DNA of 64,000 nt from Nocardioides aurantiacus (GCF_003752505.1 NZ_RKHO01000001.1:2666001-2730000); one strand, 5' to 3'. Counted from the stretch's first letter, positions 31,727 through 41,608 are shown. Notes: generated by a model not told the origin, from the sequence alone. Program-made: numbers and translations.

Positions 31727-32115
31727 GGGTCGTCCGCAACACGCTTGACGGTCTGGAGCGCGACCTCAAGGCCCTCCCCGCCAAGTCCGTCCGCGACTGC
31801 AAGGCCACGATGCGACAGGCCGGCATCGTCGGCAACACCGTGGCCCGCGACAATGCCCGAAAGTCGTCTGGCACTCACGGCAAGCTGTACCCGCGTGCGT
31901 TCACCTGGGAGACCGGCGCGTACGTCGGCGGCTTCGGTGCGTCGTTCACCGCCACCTACGGCCCGGACGCGAACCGGCCCCAGGGCGGGATGTCGTTCGA
32001 GTTCGGTTCACGCAACCAGTCCGGCCCTCACCTTGACCTGGCGCGTTCCGCTGACCTGATGGGTCCGGTCGTGGCGAAGGAAGTCCGCGACATGGTGGAC
32101 GGCTGGTTCTGGTGA
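31723..32115 (+). CDS. HK97 gp10-like tail-completion protein
   Basis: 130 residues from GTG 31723. GLERDLKALPAKSVRDCKATMRQAGIVGNTVARDNA and a C-terminal FGSRNQSGPHLDLARSADLMGPVVAKEV match the HK97 gp10/tail neck family. Confidence 0.78.
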   Translation: MRVVRNTLDGLERDLKALPAKSVRDCKATMRQAGIVGNTVARDNARKSSGTHGKLYPRAFTWETGAYVGGFGASFTATYGPDANRPQGGMSFEFGSRNQSGPHLDLARSADLMGPVVAKEVRDMVDGWFW

Positions 32116-32498
32116 GCGAGGCCAAGAGTCTCGCCGTCGTGATCGCCGCCCTCCGCGCGCAGGGTTCCAACGCCCAGTCGCTCGCTGACCTCAACCGCAT
32201 GACGACGAAGCCGGAGCGTTACAACCAAGTCGTCCTCACCGAGCGCCCCGAGTCCACCCGCCGCGTCGGTGGCTCTGGTGGCGCCCGTGCGTGGCGGATC
32301 TCGATCCTGTCGGTTGGCCGCATCTACGGCGACGCACAGAACGAGCGCGAGGTCGCTCGCCGCGCCCTCAAGGACCAGTTCCTCACCTTCGAGGACGGCT
32401 CGACCGCTGGTGTCGGCGTCGACTCCGTGGAGCACGACCCGATCGTGCCTGACGAGGGCTGGTTTAGCGGCTCTTCGAGCTACGTCTTCGACAACTAG
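32112..32498 (+). CDS. Tail terminator-like protein
   Basis: 128 residues from GTG 32112. Mixed fold with ARAWRISILSVGRIYGDAQNEREVARRALKDQFLTFEDG, typical of phage tail terminators that cap the tube. Position before the major tail protein supports it. Confidence 0.72.
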   Translation: MSEAKSLAVVIAALRAQGSNAQSLADLNRMTTKPERYNQVVLTERPESTRRVGGSGGARAWRISILSVGRIYGDAQNEREVARRALKDQFLTFEDGSTAGVGVDSVEHDPIVPDEGWFSGSSSYVFDN

Positions 32499-32545
32499 CG
32501 CCACCCCACCTGTTCGACCAACCAACCCGACAAGGGAGCACAGCC

Positions 32546-32755
32546 ATGCCCGACTATCTGCGTGTTCGCGACAAGAGCACGGGTCACGAGTACAGCGAGA
32601 TCGCGTCGGTCGTGGAGGCCAACCCCGACGCCTACACCGTGTTCTCGGAGAACTCCAAGGATCACCCGGCGCTCGACCACAACGGCGACCCCGCCGCTCC
32701 GGTCTTCGCCAAGGAGAGCGGCCAGAAGGCCCCCACCCAGAAGGAGAGCAACTGA
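32546..32755 (+). CDS. Small tail-module protein
   Basis: 69 residues (PDYLRVRDKSTGHEYSEI). Starts with a short beta hairpin and ends in a charged tail; similar proteins precede major tail genes in actinophages. GGGAGC upstream. TGATG overlap with the next gene. Confidence 0.6.
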   Translation: MPDYLRVRDKSTGHEYSEIASVVEANPDAYTVFSENSKDHPALDHNGDPAAPVFAKESGQKAPTQKESN

Positions 32756-33285
32756 TGGCTGCCCCGACTCGCCCCGCTGATGCCAAGTGGTATCTGCGGG
32801 AGAAGATCATCTTCGTCCCCACGCTCGCGAACCCGGCCGTGCCGACCGTGACCGAGCTGACCGGCACGTCCTCGCTGGACGTGACCTACATGTTCTACGC
32901 CTCGGCCGCAAAGCCGTCGCTGTCGACGAACATGGCGACCGCTCCGAAGCGCGTAGGTGACGGCCAGACGTACCAGTTCGTCGGTGAGTCGCAGGCGTCG
33001 ATCGGTGAGGTCCGCTATTCGTTCGACCCGCAGTCGGCGGCGCTGGCTGAGGGCCGCAAGGCGTTCGAGAAGTTCCCTGCCGGCACCACGGGCTACCTCG
33101 TGTACCGACTGGGCAAGAACCGCGACCTGGACATCACCGCGACCGACAAGGTCACGGTGTACCCGGTGGAGGCCGGCGAGCAGCACGAGACCCCCGAGGG
33201 TGAAGGTGAGGGCGCCGTGGTGGCGATCGTCCAGTCATTCGCGCAGACGGGTCCGAAGAAGCTCAACGTGGCCGTCGCTGCCTGA
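32755..33285 (+). CDS. Major tail protein
   Basis: 176 residues, beta-rich, with TSSLDVTYMFYASAAKPSLSTN and GEVRYSFDPQSAA...TTGYLVYRLG, as in actinophage tail-tube proteins. Followed by a strong hairpin, then the tail chaperones. Confidence 0.82.
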   Translation: MAAPTRPADAKWYLREKIIFVPTLANPAVPTVTELTGTSSLDVTYMFYASAAKPSLSTNMATAPKRVGDGQTYQFVGESQASIGEVRYSFDPQSAALAEGRKAFEKFPAGTTGYLVYRLGKNRDLDITATDKVTVYPVEAGEQHETPEGEGEGAVVAIVQSFAQTGPKKLNVAVAA

Positions 33286-33295
33286 GCCCCTTGAC

Positions 33296-33331
33296 GACGT
33301 GCGGCCGGTTGTCGAGGGCCGGCCGCACGTC
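33296..33331 (+). terminator. Hairpin after major tail gene
   Basis: Perfect 13-bp stem: GACGTGCGGCCGG (33296-33308) with CCGGCCGCACGTC (33319-33331), 10-nt loop, no T tract. Probably reduces read-through so that tail tube is made in excess over downstream proteins. Confidence 0.65.
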
Positions 33332-33369
33332 CCTACCTCGACTCCTCGACCACCTCGACAGGAGTTCCC

Positions 33370-33981
33370 ATGAGCACGAAGGTCACGATCTATGACGGCG
33401 ACGACAAGGCGCGACTGATCGACCTGCGCCAAAAGGCTGCGGTCGCTCAGGGCCGCTACTTTGAGGCGCTGGACCGCGAGGAGCACGCCCCGCTACGTGC
33501 CGGCGATGCGCTGGAGAGCACGAGTTTGCGTGAGGCGTGGGAGAAGGCTGAGGCTGACTTTGACGCTTTCGTCGACAAGGCCGCCGAGCGTGCCACTGAA
33601 GTTATCGTCGGCCACATTGGTCGTCGCCGGTTCCGCCAACTGCGGCTCGAGCACCCGCCCCGCACCCACGAGGTGGAGCGCGACGGGGAGACGGTCAAGG
33701 AGACGCTGCCCGACGACGTGCAGTTCAACTTCAACACCGACACCTTCCCGTCGGCCCTCTTGGCGTTCGTTGATGTTGACGACCCCAAGGTTCGCACGGT
33801 CCTAACGCCAAAGAAGACGCCCGCGAAGATGACGGCGTGGCTTGACGACGAGCTTTCCGAAGGCCAGTTTGAAGATATCTGGGCGGCAGCCTGGACCGAG
33901 AACACCGGGGGCGTGGGGCCGGACCCTCGCTTGTTGAAGTTCTCCGACGGTCCCCCGATCTTCGACGAGACATCCGCCTAG
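33370..33981 (+). CDS. Tail assembly chaperone (G-like)
   Basis: 203 residues, helical, acidic. Located between major tail and tape measure as expected. The -1 frame stays open from 33846 to 34343, so part of the translation is likely to shift into it, as in lambda G/GT. Confidence 0.85.
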   Translation: MSTKVTIYDGDDKARLIDLRQKAAVAQGRYFEALDREEHAPLRAGDALESTSLREAWEKAEADFDAFVDKAAERATEVIVGHIGRRRFRQLRLEHPPRTHEVERDGETVKETLPDDVQFNFNTDTFPSALLAFVDVDDPKVRTVLTPKKTPAKMTAWLDDELSEGQFEDIWAAAWTENTGGVGPDPRLLKFSDGPPIFDETSA

Positions 33982-34343
33982 GTCGTCTCTACGGCCTCAC
34001 GGGGTCGCAGTTCGCCGACCTGCCTGACTACGCCGAGATCGTTGCTGACGACTCGGTGCCGCGGTGTCCGACCTGCGGCCTGGACCCCGAGTTGTGTGGC
34101 GACGAGCAGCGGGTCTGGTATCCGCACCGCAACGTCTGCTATCGGGATCGGGCGCAGAAGGTCGCCGAACGGAAGTGGCGCGAGCTGCACGCCAAGGAGC
34201 CGTTCCACGACGGCACGGGCAAGCGGTGGGCGAAGGAGTATTCGCCGCAGACGCCCTACCACTACGACGACGGCGTGACGGTCAGTGTGCACCCGACGGA
34301 CCTGTCGCCCGACGACACCTTCCAGACGGAGCGGCAGGCTTAG
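33846..34343 (+). CDS. Tail chaperone frameshift extension (T-like)
   Basis: Reading frame -1 relative to the chaperone, open from 33846 through the zero-frame stop at 33979-33981 and on to 34343. The continuation LGRLYGLTGSQFADLPDYAEIVADD then CPTCGLDPELC is protein-like well before the first in-frame start (GTG 34056), so it must be reached by a shift. GGT-CCC-CCG at 33949-33957 is the best slip site I see, although it is not a canonical heptamer. Confidence 0.7.
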
Positions 34344-34630
34344 TAGCCCGAGTTCAGGCGCAGGAACACGTAGAACCATCCGAAGCCGAACAGCAGCGAC
34401 AGCGTGAGAATCCACCAGGACTCTTTGCGCTCGAGCACGATCCCGACGATGAACCCGCCTATGGGAAACAGGATCGCCAGGGCGAACCCGAGTGCGACCA
34501 GCGCCGACTGGTCTTTGGGTGCCGTGGCGGCTTGACCTGGCGCGCGGTGGTTGGTCCAGACCTGTCCGTCCCAGTAGCGCAGTACGCCCTGGGATTCGGG
34601 GTCGGGGTGCCAGCCTGCGGGCGCGCTCAT
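34340..34630 (-). CDS. DUF2510 membrane protein (moron)
   Basis: 96 residues on the opposite strand between the tail chaperones and the tape measure. N-terminus GWHPDPESQGVLRYWDGQVWTNH is a DUF2510 domain (WHPDP...RYWDG..WT); two membrane helices follow (ALVALGFALAILFPIGGFIVGIVL and ILTLSLLFGFGWFYVFL). Orientation suggests expression from the lysogen. DUF2510 proteins are host-like; role in the lysogen unknown. Confidence 0.85.
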   Translation of the reverse strand: MSAPAGWHPDPESQGVLRYWDGQVWTNHRAPGQAATAPKDQSALVALGFALAILFPIGGFIVGIVLERKESWWILTLSLLFGFGWFYVFLRLNSGY

Positions 34631-34704
34631 GTCGTTGAGAGTAAGCCGCGACCGTTCGCGGCGCTAGAGATCCAACTTCAAATCGACCGACAGGGGGCGC
34701 CGAG

Positions 34705-37700
34705 ATGGCCGTGCGCCGCGAGTCCGTCGTATTGGACCTCGAGACGAACTTCCCGCCCGAGGCCGTCAAGGCTGCTGCGGCGATCCAAATGCTCAACGAC
34801 AAGGTCAAGGGCCTCAACAAGGGTGCGGTCGAGTCGTCGCGCGCTAACCAGCAGTTGGCTAAGTCGGTCGACGAGGTTGGTCGGTCCACGCAGCGAAGCG
34901 GCAAGGAGATCGACCAGTTCTCGGGTCGTCTCAAGCTGATCGCGCAGGCCGTTGCCGTCCTCGGTCCCGGCCTGGTCCCGATCGGCGCTGTCGGCATCCC
35001 GGCGATCTCCGGTCTCGCTGCGTCGATGGGCTTCGCGGCCATCGCTGGCGGCACGATGATCGCCGCGTTCCAGGGCGTCGGTGACGCACTCAAGGCCGCC
35101 AACGAGGCTGCGATCAACCCGACGGCCGAGAACCTGGACAAGGCCCGCGAGGCGATGTCTGCGATCTCGCCCGAGGCTCAGGGGTTCGTGCGGCAGATCC
35201 GCGAGATGGCTCCGGCCCTCAAGGGCCTGCGCGACACCGCCGCTGCTGGCATGTTCCCCGGCTTCGTCGAGGGTCTGCGCGAGATCGAAACGGCGCTCCC
35301 GAAGGTGGAGCGCATCATCGCCGCCGTATCCGGCGAGCTCGGTGACATCGCGGCTGACGCGGGCGGTTCACTGGCTGGTCCGCGGTGGGCTGAGTTCTTC
35401 GACTTCCTGGCGACCGATTCGGCTCCGGCGCTTCGTCAGATGGCTACGGGTGTCGGCAACATCGCTCACGCGATGGCTGAACTGTGGATGGCCTTCGACC
35501 CGCTGAACGACGATTTTGGGTCGTTCCTGGTCAACACCACCGGCAAGCTCGATGACTGGGCCTCGAGCCTGTCCGAGACGCAGGGTTTCGCCGACTTCAT
35601 CAACTACGTCCGCACGACGGGTCCGCAGGTCGCTGAGACGTTCGGCGCCATCGCCAACATGGTGGTGCAGATCGTCCAGGCTGCGGCTCCGCTGGGTGGT
35701 CCGGTTCTCGCGGGGCTCGAGGCCGTCGCCAACGTCATCGCGTCGATCGCCGACTCTGACCTCGGTACCCCGATCTTCACCGCGCTTGCCGCCCTAGCGC
35801 TCTACAACCGGGCGCTCCAGGCGACCGCGGCGCTGTCCAAGACGGCGTTCTTCGGCGGCGGCACCAAGGCTCCCGTAACCGGAGTGCCGGCGGCGCCTAC
35901 TCGTCGCCAGCAGCTCACCACGATGCGCTCCGACTACGGCGCAGCGCGCGCTTCGCAGGCACAGACCCGCGCTACGACGTCGGGCATGGTGCCGATCCCG
36001 TTGCTCAAGCAGGGCACGGTCGAGTCTGACCGTCTGCGCACTTCGCTCACCGGCATGGGCGCTGCGGCCGGAAAGGCTGGCGCTCTCGTCGGCGGTCTTG
36101 CTCTGGCCTCGTCCGGCGCTGCGGACAGCATCGGCGTCACAAACACGGTCTCGCTGGGCCTGCTGGGCACGATGGCTGGCCCGTGGGGTGCGGCGATTGG
36201 CACCACGGCTGGCGCGATGATGGACCTTCGCGCCGCCAGTGACGACGTGCGCGACGCGATCACTCGGGCTAACGCAGCCATGTCCGACATGGACGTCTCG
36301 GGCATGGCTGCGAGTTACGACCAGATCACCGCCAAGCAGCGCGAGTGGTCGAAGTCGATGAACGATCCGATCAACAACCCGTTCGACATCGGGGCGATTC
36401 AGGCTCGGGCGACGATGCTGATGTCGCTGCTGGACGGGACTGCTCGTGCGGCCGAGAAGGCGAAGCGCGAGCTCGCTGGATCGATGAACGCGGGCGCCGC
36501 CCTTGGTGCGGCCGGGTCGATTCTCCAATCGCAGGGTCTGCTTGCGAAGGGCATGAACCTCACGGCGGACTCGGCCAAGAAGCAGGCCGCCGCTCTGGCC
36601 GCCGCCCGCACTGCTGCGAACTCGACGGGCGCCGCCTTCACTGGCCTCGGTGCCGACGTCAACAACGCCGAGGTGTCGCTCAATGGGTGGCTGCGGTCGC
36701 TCGAGCAGCAGAATGCGGCGCTCCAGGGGTTCGCTACCAACAGCATTCGTGCGGCCAACCGCGGCCTGCGTGACGGCCTCATCAAGCAGCTCCAGGCGGC
36801 CGGTCCCGAGGGTGCGATGCGACTCAAGCAGCTCGCTAACGCCACCGACCGCGAGATCGGTCGGGCCAACCGGACGTTCGTTCGCGGCAAGCAGGCGGTC
36901 GACCAGTACGGCGACGCTGTTGAGCGGAACATGACCGGGTCGGCAGGCAAGGTTGAGCGGTTCTCGGGTGCAATCAAGTCGCTCCCGAAGAAGGTGCAGA
37001 CCGAGATCCGGCAGAACGGCCTCGAGCGCACCCGGTCGGCTGTCGTGGACCTGACGCGCCGCTACAACCTGACCCCCCGCCAGATTCGCACGCTGATCCG
37101 CGAGCAGGGCGGCGCGGGCACGAAGCGTCAGGTCGACGCGGTCATTGCCTCGGCTCGCCTGCTTGATCGTCAGAACCCCAGGCCGCGGCTGAGCGTTCTC
37201 GACCAGGCGTCTCGGGCGATCTTTGGCGTGCGGGCCGAGTTGAACTCGTTGAACGGACGGGTAGCCACCTCAACGATCCGCATCAACACGCTTCGAACCA
37301 CGACGTTCTCGGTCGGCGGGATGCGGGCGTCCGCTGACGGCGGCTCGGTTCCCAAGACGGGCATGCCCTACGCAGACCGCCACCACTACCTGCTTGCTGA
37401 CGGCGAAGAGGTCATCTCCAACCGTTACGGCCAGGCTGACCGTCACCGCGACCTGTTGAAGGCGATCAACGCGAACCGACTGGCTGACGGCGGGACGGCG
37501 TTGGATGCGGTGAAGTCCAGCATCGCGTCGGCGAACCGTGGCGGCGCGTACTACGGCAGCGGGTCGTCTTCGTCGGCCCCGTCGCTGTCCGGCCTGCGGA
37601 TCTCGGGCCAACTGATGACCCCGTTCGGTCCCGCTGACATCGAGGGCATGATCGTGGACGCCATCGCAGACGACCGTGAGATGACCAGCATGGTCGAGAG

Positions 37701-37728
37701 GACGGCTCCGGCGTATGGCGGTTACTAA
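34705..37728 (+). CDS. Tape measure protein
   Basis: 1007 residues, the longest gene; Ala/Gly-rich with several hydrophobic segments (~95-125 and ~455-505) and long coiled coils. C-terminal repeats around DGGSVPKTGMPYADRHHYLLADGEEVISN are typical of actinophage tape measures. At ~0.15 nm per residue it predicts a tail of about 150 nm (rule of thumb). Overlaps the next gene by 14 nt. Confidence 0.92.
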   Translation: MAVRRESVVLDLETNFPPEAVKAAAAIQMLNDKVKGLNKGAVESSRANQQLAKSVDEVGRSTQRSGKEIDQFSGRLKLIAQAVAVLGPGLVPIGAVGIPAISGLAASMGFAAIAGGTMIAAFQGVGDALKAANEAAINPTAENLDKAREAMSAISPEAQGFVRQIREMAPALKGLRDTAAAGMFPGFVEGLREIETALPKVERIIAAVSGELGDIAADAGGSLAGPRWAEFFDFLATDSAPALRQMATGVGNIAHAMAELWMAFDPLNDDFGSFLVNTTGKLDDWASSLSETQGFADFINYVRTTGPQVAETFGAIANMVVQIVQAAAPLGGPVLAGLEAVANVIASIADSDLGTPIFTALAALALYNRALQATAALSKTAFFGGGTKAPVTGVPAAPTRRQQLTTMRSDYGAARASQAQTRATTSGMVPIPLLKQGTVESDRLRTSLTGMGAAAGKAGALVGGLALASSGAADSIGVTNTVSLGLLGTMAGPWGAAIGTTAGAMMDLRAASDDVRDAITRANAAMSDMDVSGMAASYDQITAKQREWSKSMNDPINNPFDIGAIQARATMLMSLLDGTARAAEKAKRELAGSMNAGAALGAAGSILQSQGLLAKGMNLTADSAKKQAAALAAARTAANSTGAAFTGLGADVNNAEVSLNGWLRSLEQQNAALQGFATNSIRAANRGLRDGLIKQLQAAGPEGAMRLKQLANATDREIGRANRTFVRGKQAVDQYGDAVERNMTGSAGKVERFSGAIKSLPKKVQTEIRQNGLERTRSAVVDLTRRYNLTPRQIRTLIREQGGAGTKRQVDAVIASARLLDRQNPRPRLSVLDQASRAIFGVRAELNSLNGRVATSTIRINTLRTTTFSVGGMRASADGGSVPKTGMPYADRHHYLLADGEEVISNRYGQADRHRDLLKAINANRLADGGTALDAVKSSIASANRGGAYYGSGSSSSAPSLSGLRISGQLMTPFGPADIEGMIVDAIADDREMTSMVERTAPAYGGY

Positions 37729-39541
37729 GGTCACGTGCAAGGTCACCGCCTCGACGCGGATTTCTTCGACGAAGCCGACGAGTGCCCTGTCTGCTGCGGC
37801 TCAGTCGCAGCTTGCGGTGAAGTCGGGCCAGGCGCATTCGTTCGTGCAGTTCGGCCTCCCCCGCGACTTGGGTGGCTCGGTTGTGCTGTCGGCGAAGTTG
37901 CAGCTGTGGGCGACCGGTGTCTGGGGTGGCACGCGGACTTTGACGGCTCAGCGGATCAGTGGTCCGCGGACGTATTCGAAGATGACGTGGAAGAACTCGG
38001 TGTCGAACATTCTGGCGGCGGGTTCGACTGCTCGCACGGGTGGTCCGGCGGGTGCGCGCGCCCACGAGATCGACTTGACCGACGACTTCCAGTTGATCGC
38101 GTCGGGCGCGAAGTACTACGGCCACCGCATCCTCGGCTCGGAGGACGTGGCGCGGTTCTTCTACGGCCGCACGAACGCCACCCAGTACCCGCGGTTGATT
38201 CTGGAGTACGCCCGGGAGACGCCGGCGCCGGCTCAGGTGTCCCCGGATGGTGTGGTGGGTGTCGCTAAGCCGACGTTCACGTGGGCTGCGTCGTCGGACA
38301 TCACGAAGGTGCAGGCTCAGGCGGATGTGGTGGGCGGTTCGTTCGCTGCTCCGTCGTGGGATTCGGGCGACCTTGTGACGAACCTGGGCAACGTGAACAC
38401 GAACGCCGCGGGTTGGTCTGGTCTCGCTGACGGTGGGTCGGCTGATCTGCGGTTCCGGCAGTACGGGTCGCTGGGTTGGTCGTTGTGGTCGTTGCCGGTG
38501 ACGGTGACGCGCGAGGACTACCCGGTGTTGACGACGACGCTGCCGACTCCTGGTGGCACGTCGAACGACCCGACGCCGCAGCACGACTGGACGTTCGCTG
38601 GGCAGACGCAGTTCCAGCTCCAGATCCGTGACGCCTCGAACCGGGTGTTGTACGACTCGGGTGTGGTGGCGTCGGATGACGATTCGTGGACTCCGGTGGC
38701 GTCGTCGTTCAAGGTGTCGTCGAAGGCGACCCTGACGTCGGTCCTGCGGGTGTGGGATGACGTCGATGGTCGTGTGGCGTCTCCTGGTGACCCTGGGTAT
38801 GTGGAGCGGCGTTGGTCGTGGACGATCACGCCGACTGCTGCGACGACTGGCGTGACGGGTTTCTCAGCGCAAGTGTCGGCTGAGCGTCCGGTGGTGCGGC
38901 TGTCGTGGTCGCGGGCTACTGGTGCGGCTGACGAGTTCGTGGTGTACCGCAACGGTTTGCAGGTGGCGCGGTTCGACGGCGGCGAGCATCAGGTGTCGAG
39001 CACGACGTGGCGTTTCGAGGACTGGTCGGTTGAGCCGAACCGGGAGTCGGTGTACAAGGTGCACGCGGTGGTGGCTGGGAAGATGTCTCTGGCGTCGTCG
39101 GCGGTGTCGGTGCAGTTCGACCTCAACGGTCTGGTGATCTACGAACCGTTGTCGGGTGCGTGGTTCAACGTGGCGGGCCCGTCTGCTGGCGACAACCTGT
39201 CGAAGGGTGAGGCGTCGGTGATGTACCGGAGCCCGTTCGCTCAGGCGCCGATCAAGCGCGTCATGTCGCTGGGTGGTCTGGGTGGCAACGTGAGCGGCTT
39301 CTTGCACCCGTACGGCGACCGTCCGGTGCTCGAGCAGCTCGCGGATGTGGCGACGGTGCGGGCGAACCCGACGCGCGAGTGTCGGCTGATATGGGGTTTT
39401 GAGAACGTGCCGGTGACGGTGTCGATGCTCAGTCCGGTGTTGTCGTCGGACGCGGTGCGGCCGTCGATGATGCACAAGGTCGACTTCACGGTGGATCAGG
39501 TGGACGAGTTCGACACGGACGTGACCGGCGCGGAGGACTGA
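37715..39541 (+). CDS. Minor tail protein with DNRLRE-like and FN3-like domains
   Basis: 608 residues. N-terminal ~170 residues resemble the DNRLRE beta domain (VQFGLPRDLGGSVVLSAKLQLW...). The middle has Ig/FN3-like repeats (PTFTWAASSDITKVQAQAD; PVVRLSWSRATGAADEFVVYRNG) and the last ~120 form another beta domain. Located where distal tail proteins lie. Confidence 0.8.
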   Translation: MAVTKVTCKVTASTRISSTKPTSALSAAAQSQLAVKSGQAHSFVQFGLPRDLGGSVVLSAKLQLWATGVWGGTRTLTAQRISGPRTYSKMTWKNSVSNILAAGSTARTGGPAGARAHEIDLTDDFQLIASGAKYYGHRILGSEDVARFFYGRTNATQYPRLILEYARETPAPAQVSPDGVVGVAKPTFTWAASSDITKVQAQADVVGGSFAAPSWDSGDLVTNLGNVNTNAAGWSGLADGGSADLRFRQYGSLGWSLWSLPVTVTREDYPVLTTTLPTPGGTSNDPTPQHDWTFAGQTQFQLQIRDASNRVLYDSGVVASDDDSWTPVASSFKVSSKATLTSVLRVWDDVDGRVASPGDPGYVERRWSWTITPTAATTGVTGFSAQVSAERPVVRLSWSRATGAADEFVVYRNGLQVARFDGGEHQVSSTTWRFEDWSVEPNRESVYKVHAVVAGKMSLASSAVSVQFDLNGLVIYEPLSGAWFNVAGPSAGDNLSKGEASVMYRSPFAQAPIKRVMSLGGLGGNVSGFLHPYGDRPVLEQLADVATVRANPTRECRLIWGFENVPVTVSMLSPVLSSDAVRPSMMHKVDFTVDQVDEFDTDVTGAED

Positions 39542-39542
39542 C

Positions 39543-40751
39543 GTGGCGATCCCCTCCGGCTGGTCCGCAACCGACTGGGCGGCCTACAAGCAGCAGACGC
39601 TGCTCCCCTCGCGGATCGCCAACCGCGTCAAGATCCTGGACCTCAACCACAAGCTCCTAGTCGACGTGCCACCGATCGCGTTCACCGAGGGCCAGTGGAA
39701 CCTCGTCCCCGAAGCAGACGGCGGCGTAGACCGCACCTTCCAGGGGACGTTCTTCGACTTCGCCGACACCCTGGGCGCGCACCTCGACCCCGAGATCGCA
39801 CCCCGCAGGCTGATCCGCGTCGAGCAGGGCATGTGGATCGAGTCGCTGTCGAAGTGGCTGTGGGTGCCGACGTTCACCGGCCGCCCCCACGTCTCCAACG
39901 ACAACGGCGGCGGACTCTGGGGCATCGAAGCGCAAGGCAAGGACTGCTTCCACAACCGGGGTGTCCCCGCACAGACGTTCCGCAAGGGCTCCCGCATCGT
40001 TGACGCGATCCGCAACTACCTCGTCTCCACGGGCGAGACGAAGATGCTGATCCCGTCCTCCACGGTGTTCACGAAGCGGCTCACCTCCGACATCAAGTTC
40101 GGTGGTGCGTCCGACCAGATGACGCCCCTCGCGGCACTGAGGAAGGCTGCGTCGCTACTCGGCTGCCAGCTCTACTGGGACGGCGCCGGGACCGCGATCC
40201 TCCGACCCTGGCCCACCGCGTCGTCGCCCGTGTTCTCGTGGGACGGCGAGAAGGGCGCGGTGCTGTCCGAGCCCACGTTCGCCACCGACATGTCGACGCT
40301 GAAGAACCGGTGGACGGGTGGCGGTCGGAACACCCTGCGCGCCGACGTGCCCGCGATTGGGGCCTACTCCCCCACGTCGCTCCAGCGCGGCGGTGTCGCA
40401 TGGTCCGACATCGACTTCGGCGAAGACAACGACTCGCTCTCGTCCACTGCCCTCGCGCAGTTCGGCCGGACCCGCGTCAACCAGCTCGTGACGCTTTCCA
40501 CCAACGTGTCGTGTGACCTGCTGCCGTTCTTCGCTGTCGACCCGATGGACTACGCCGAGATTCGCATCCCCGGCCGGACCGAGAAGTGCACCATCCGCAC
40601 CGCGTCGTTCCCCATCGTGGGCGCGTGGACCGCTGGCAGCGACGGGCCCACGATGTCGCTCGGGTCGCACCACAACACCCGCCGCGGGTCCTACGGGTCC
40701 GTGCGCGTCACCGGCACCTCACGGAAGCCCACGAAGAGGAGGAAGCGGTGA
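39543..40751 (+). CDS. Minor tail protein
   Basis: 402 residues from GTG 39543. Pattern RIANRVKILDLNHKLLVDVPPIAFTEGQWN and a central AALRKAASLLGCQLYWDGAG resemble the tail-hub/baseplate proteins of actinophages (DUF5047-like). Basic C-terminus (KPTKRRKR). Confidence 0.75.
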   Translation: MAIPSGWSATDWAAYKQQTLLPSRIANRVKILDLNHKLLVDVPPIAFTEGQWNLVPEADGGVDRTFQGTFFDFADTLGAHLDPEIAPRRLIRVEQGMWIESLSKWLWVPTFTGRPHVSNDNGGGLWGIEAQGKDCFHNRGVPAQTFRKGSRIVDAIRNYLVSTGETKMLIPSSTVFTKRLTSDIKFGGASDQMTPLAALRKAASLLGCQLYWDGAGTAILRPWPTASSPVFSWDGEKGAVLSEPTFATDMSTLKNRWTGGGRNTLRADVPAIGAYSPTSLQRGGVAWSDIDFGEDNDSLSSTALAQFGRTRVNQLVTLSTNVSCDLLPFFAVDPMDYAEIRIPGRTEKCTIRTASFPIVGAWTAGSDGPTMSLGSHHNTRRGSYGSVRVTGTSRKPTKRRKR

Positions 40752-41608
40752 TCCAGCGCGGCACCCTCGACAACGTCACCGCGATCCCCGCCGGCACACT
40801 CCTCACCGCCGACGTCGCTGCCGGGGAGGCCGTGCTGCCGGTGGACTGGACGGCCGAGTTCGACGAGTTCGGCGGGCTGCTGTCACTCAACGGCACCGCG
40901 CTCGCCTACGTCTCGGCCGACGAGGACGCTTCCACGATCCTGCTCATCGACCCGCTCGCGGCATCTGCTGCGGCTGACGACCAGGTGCTGTCACTGTCGG
41001 CTGCCGGGGAGCAGCGCAACCGGATCACCGCCTACGTGCAGATCGACGAGGGCGAGGAACCAGTGCCCCACGAGGTGCCGTCGTCGCTCGAGGGCCGCCT
41101 CACCGAGACCACGCCGTCGGGCACGCTCGTCCAGGTCGACACCTCCACCCGCATTGTCGTGGGCGTCGACAACGTGGAAGCGCCGATGGATGGCGCGGTC
41201 GTGTGGAACCCCTACCTCGTGCGCCGCATGGCTCCGGCTGTGGTGCCGACCGGCGAGTGGTACACCCCTGAGGCGTGGCTCGATGAGTTCGTGCAGATGG
41301 TCGACTACACGACCACCTCCGCGACCGTGAAGATCCCCGGCCTCTACGACGTCAAGGCAGCAGTCGCGTTCGTCATCAACTCCGACGACCGCCGCTACAT
41401 CCGCATCCTCCTCAACGACGTCCAGGTCGGGTTCAACGCCGCCAGCGCTGAGGCTTCGATCACGACGTTCGTGGACTGTTTCGCCACGGTGGTTCTCGAG
41501 GAGGGCGACGTGTTGCAGGTGCAGGTCATGCAGGGCACGGGTGCCGGGTTGGCGCTGTCCACTGGCGCCGGTCGTTGTGCGTTCTCGATGTACCGGGTGT
41601 CGGTGTGA
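40748..41608 (+). CDS. Minor tail/fibre protein
   Basis: 286 residues from GTG 40748. All-beta; the C-terminal ~120 residues (IPGLYDVKAAVAFVINSDDRRYIRILLNDVQVG...) look like a C1q/TNF-like receptor-binding jelly roll. Overlaps both neighbours by 4 nt. Confidence 0.72.
   Translation: MIQRGTLDNVTAIPAGTLLTADVAAGEAVLPVDWTAEFDEFGGLLSLNGTALAYVSADEDASTILLIDPLAASAAADDQVLSLSAAGEQRNRITAYVQIDEGEEPVPHEVPSSLEGRLTETTPSGTLVQVDTSTRIVVGVDNVEAPMDGAVVWNPYLVRRMAPAVVPTGEWYTPEAWLDEFVQMVDYTTTSATVKIPGLYDVKAAVAFVINSDDRRYIRILLNDVQVGFNAASAEASITTFVDCFATVVLEEGDVLQVQVMQGTGAGLALSTGAGRCAFSMYRVSV

Noticed and set aside
34056-34343. Independent 95-aa gene starting at GTG 34056
   Set aside because: No ribosome-binding site, and the frame is protein-like well upstream, so a frameshift product is more likely.
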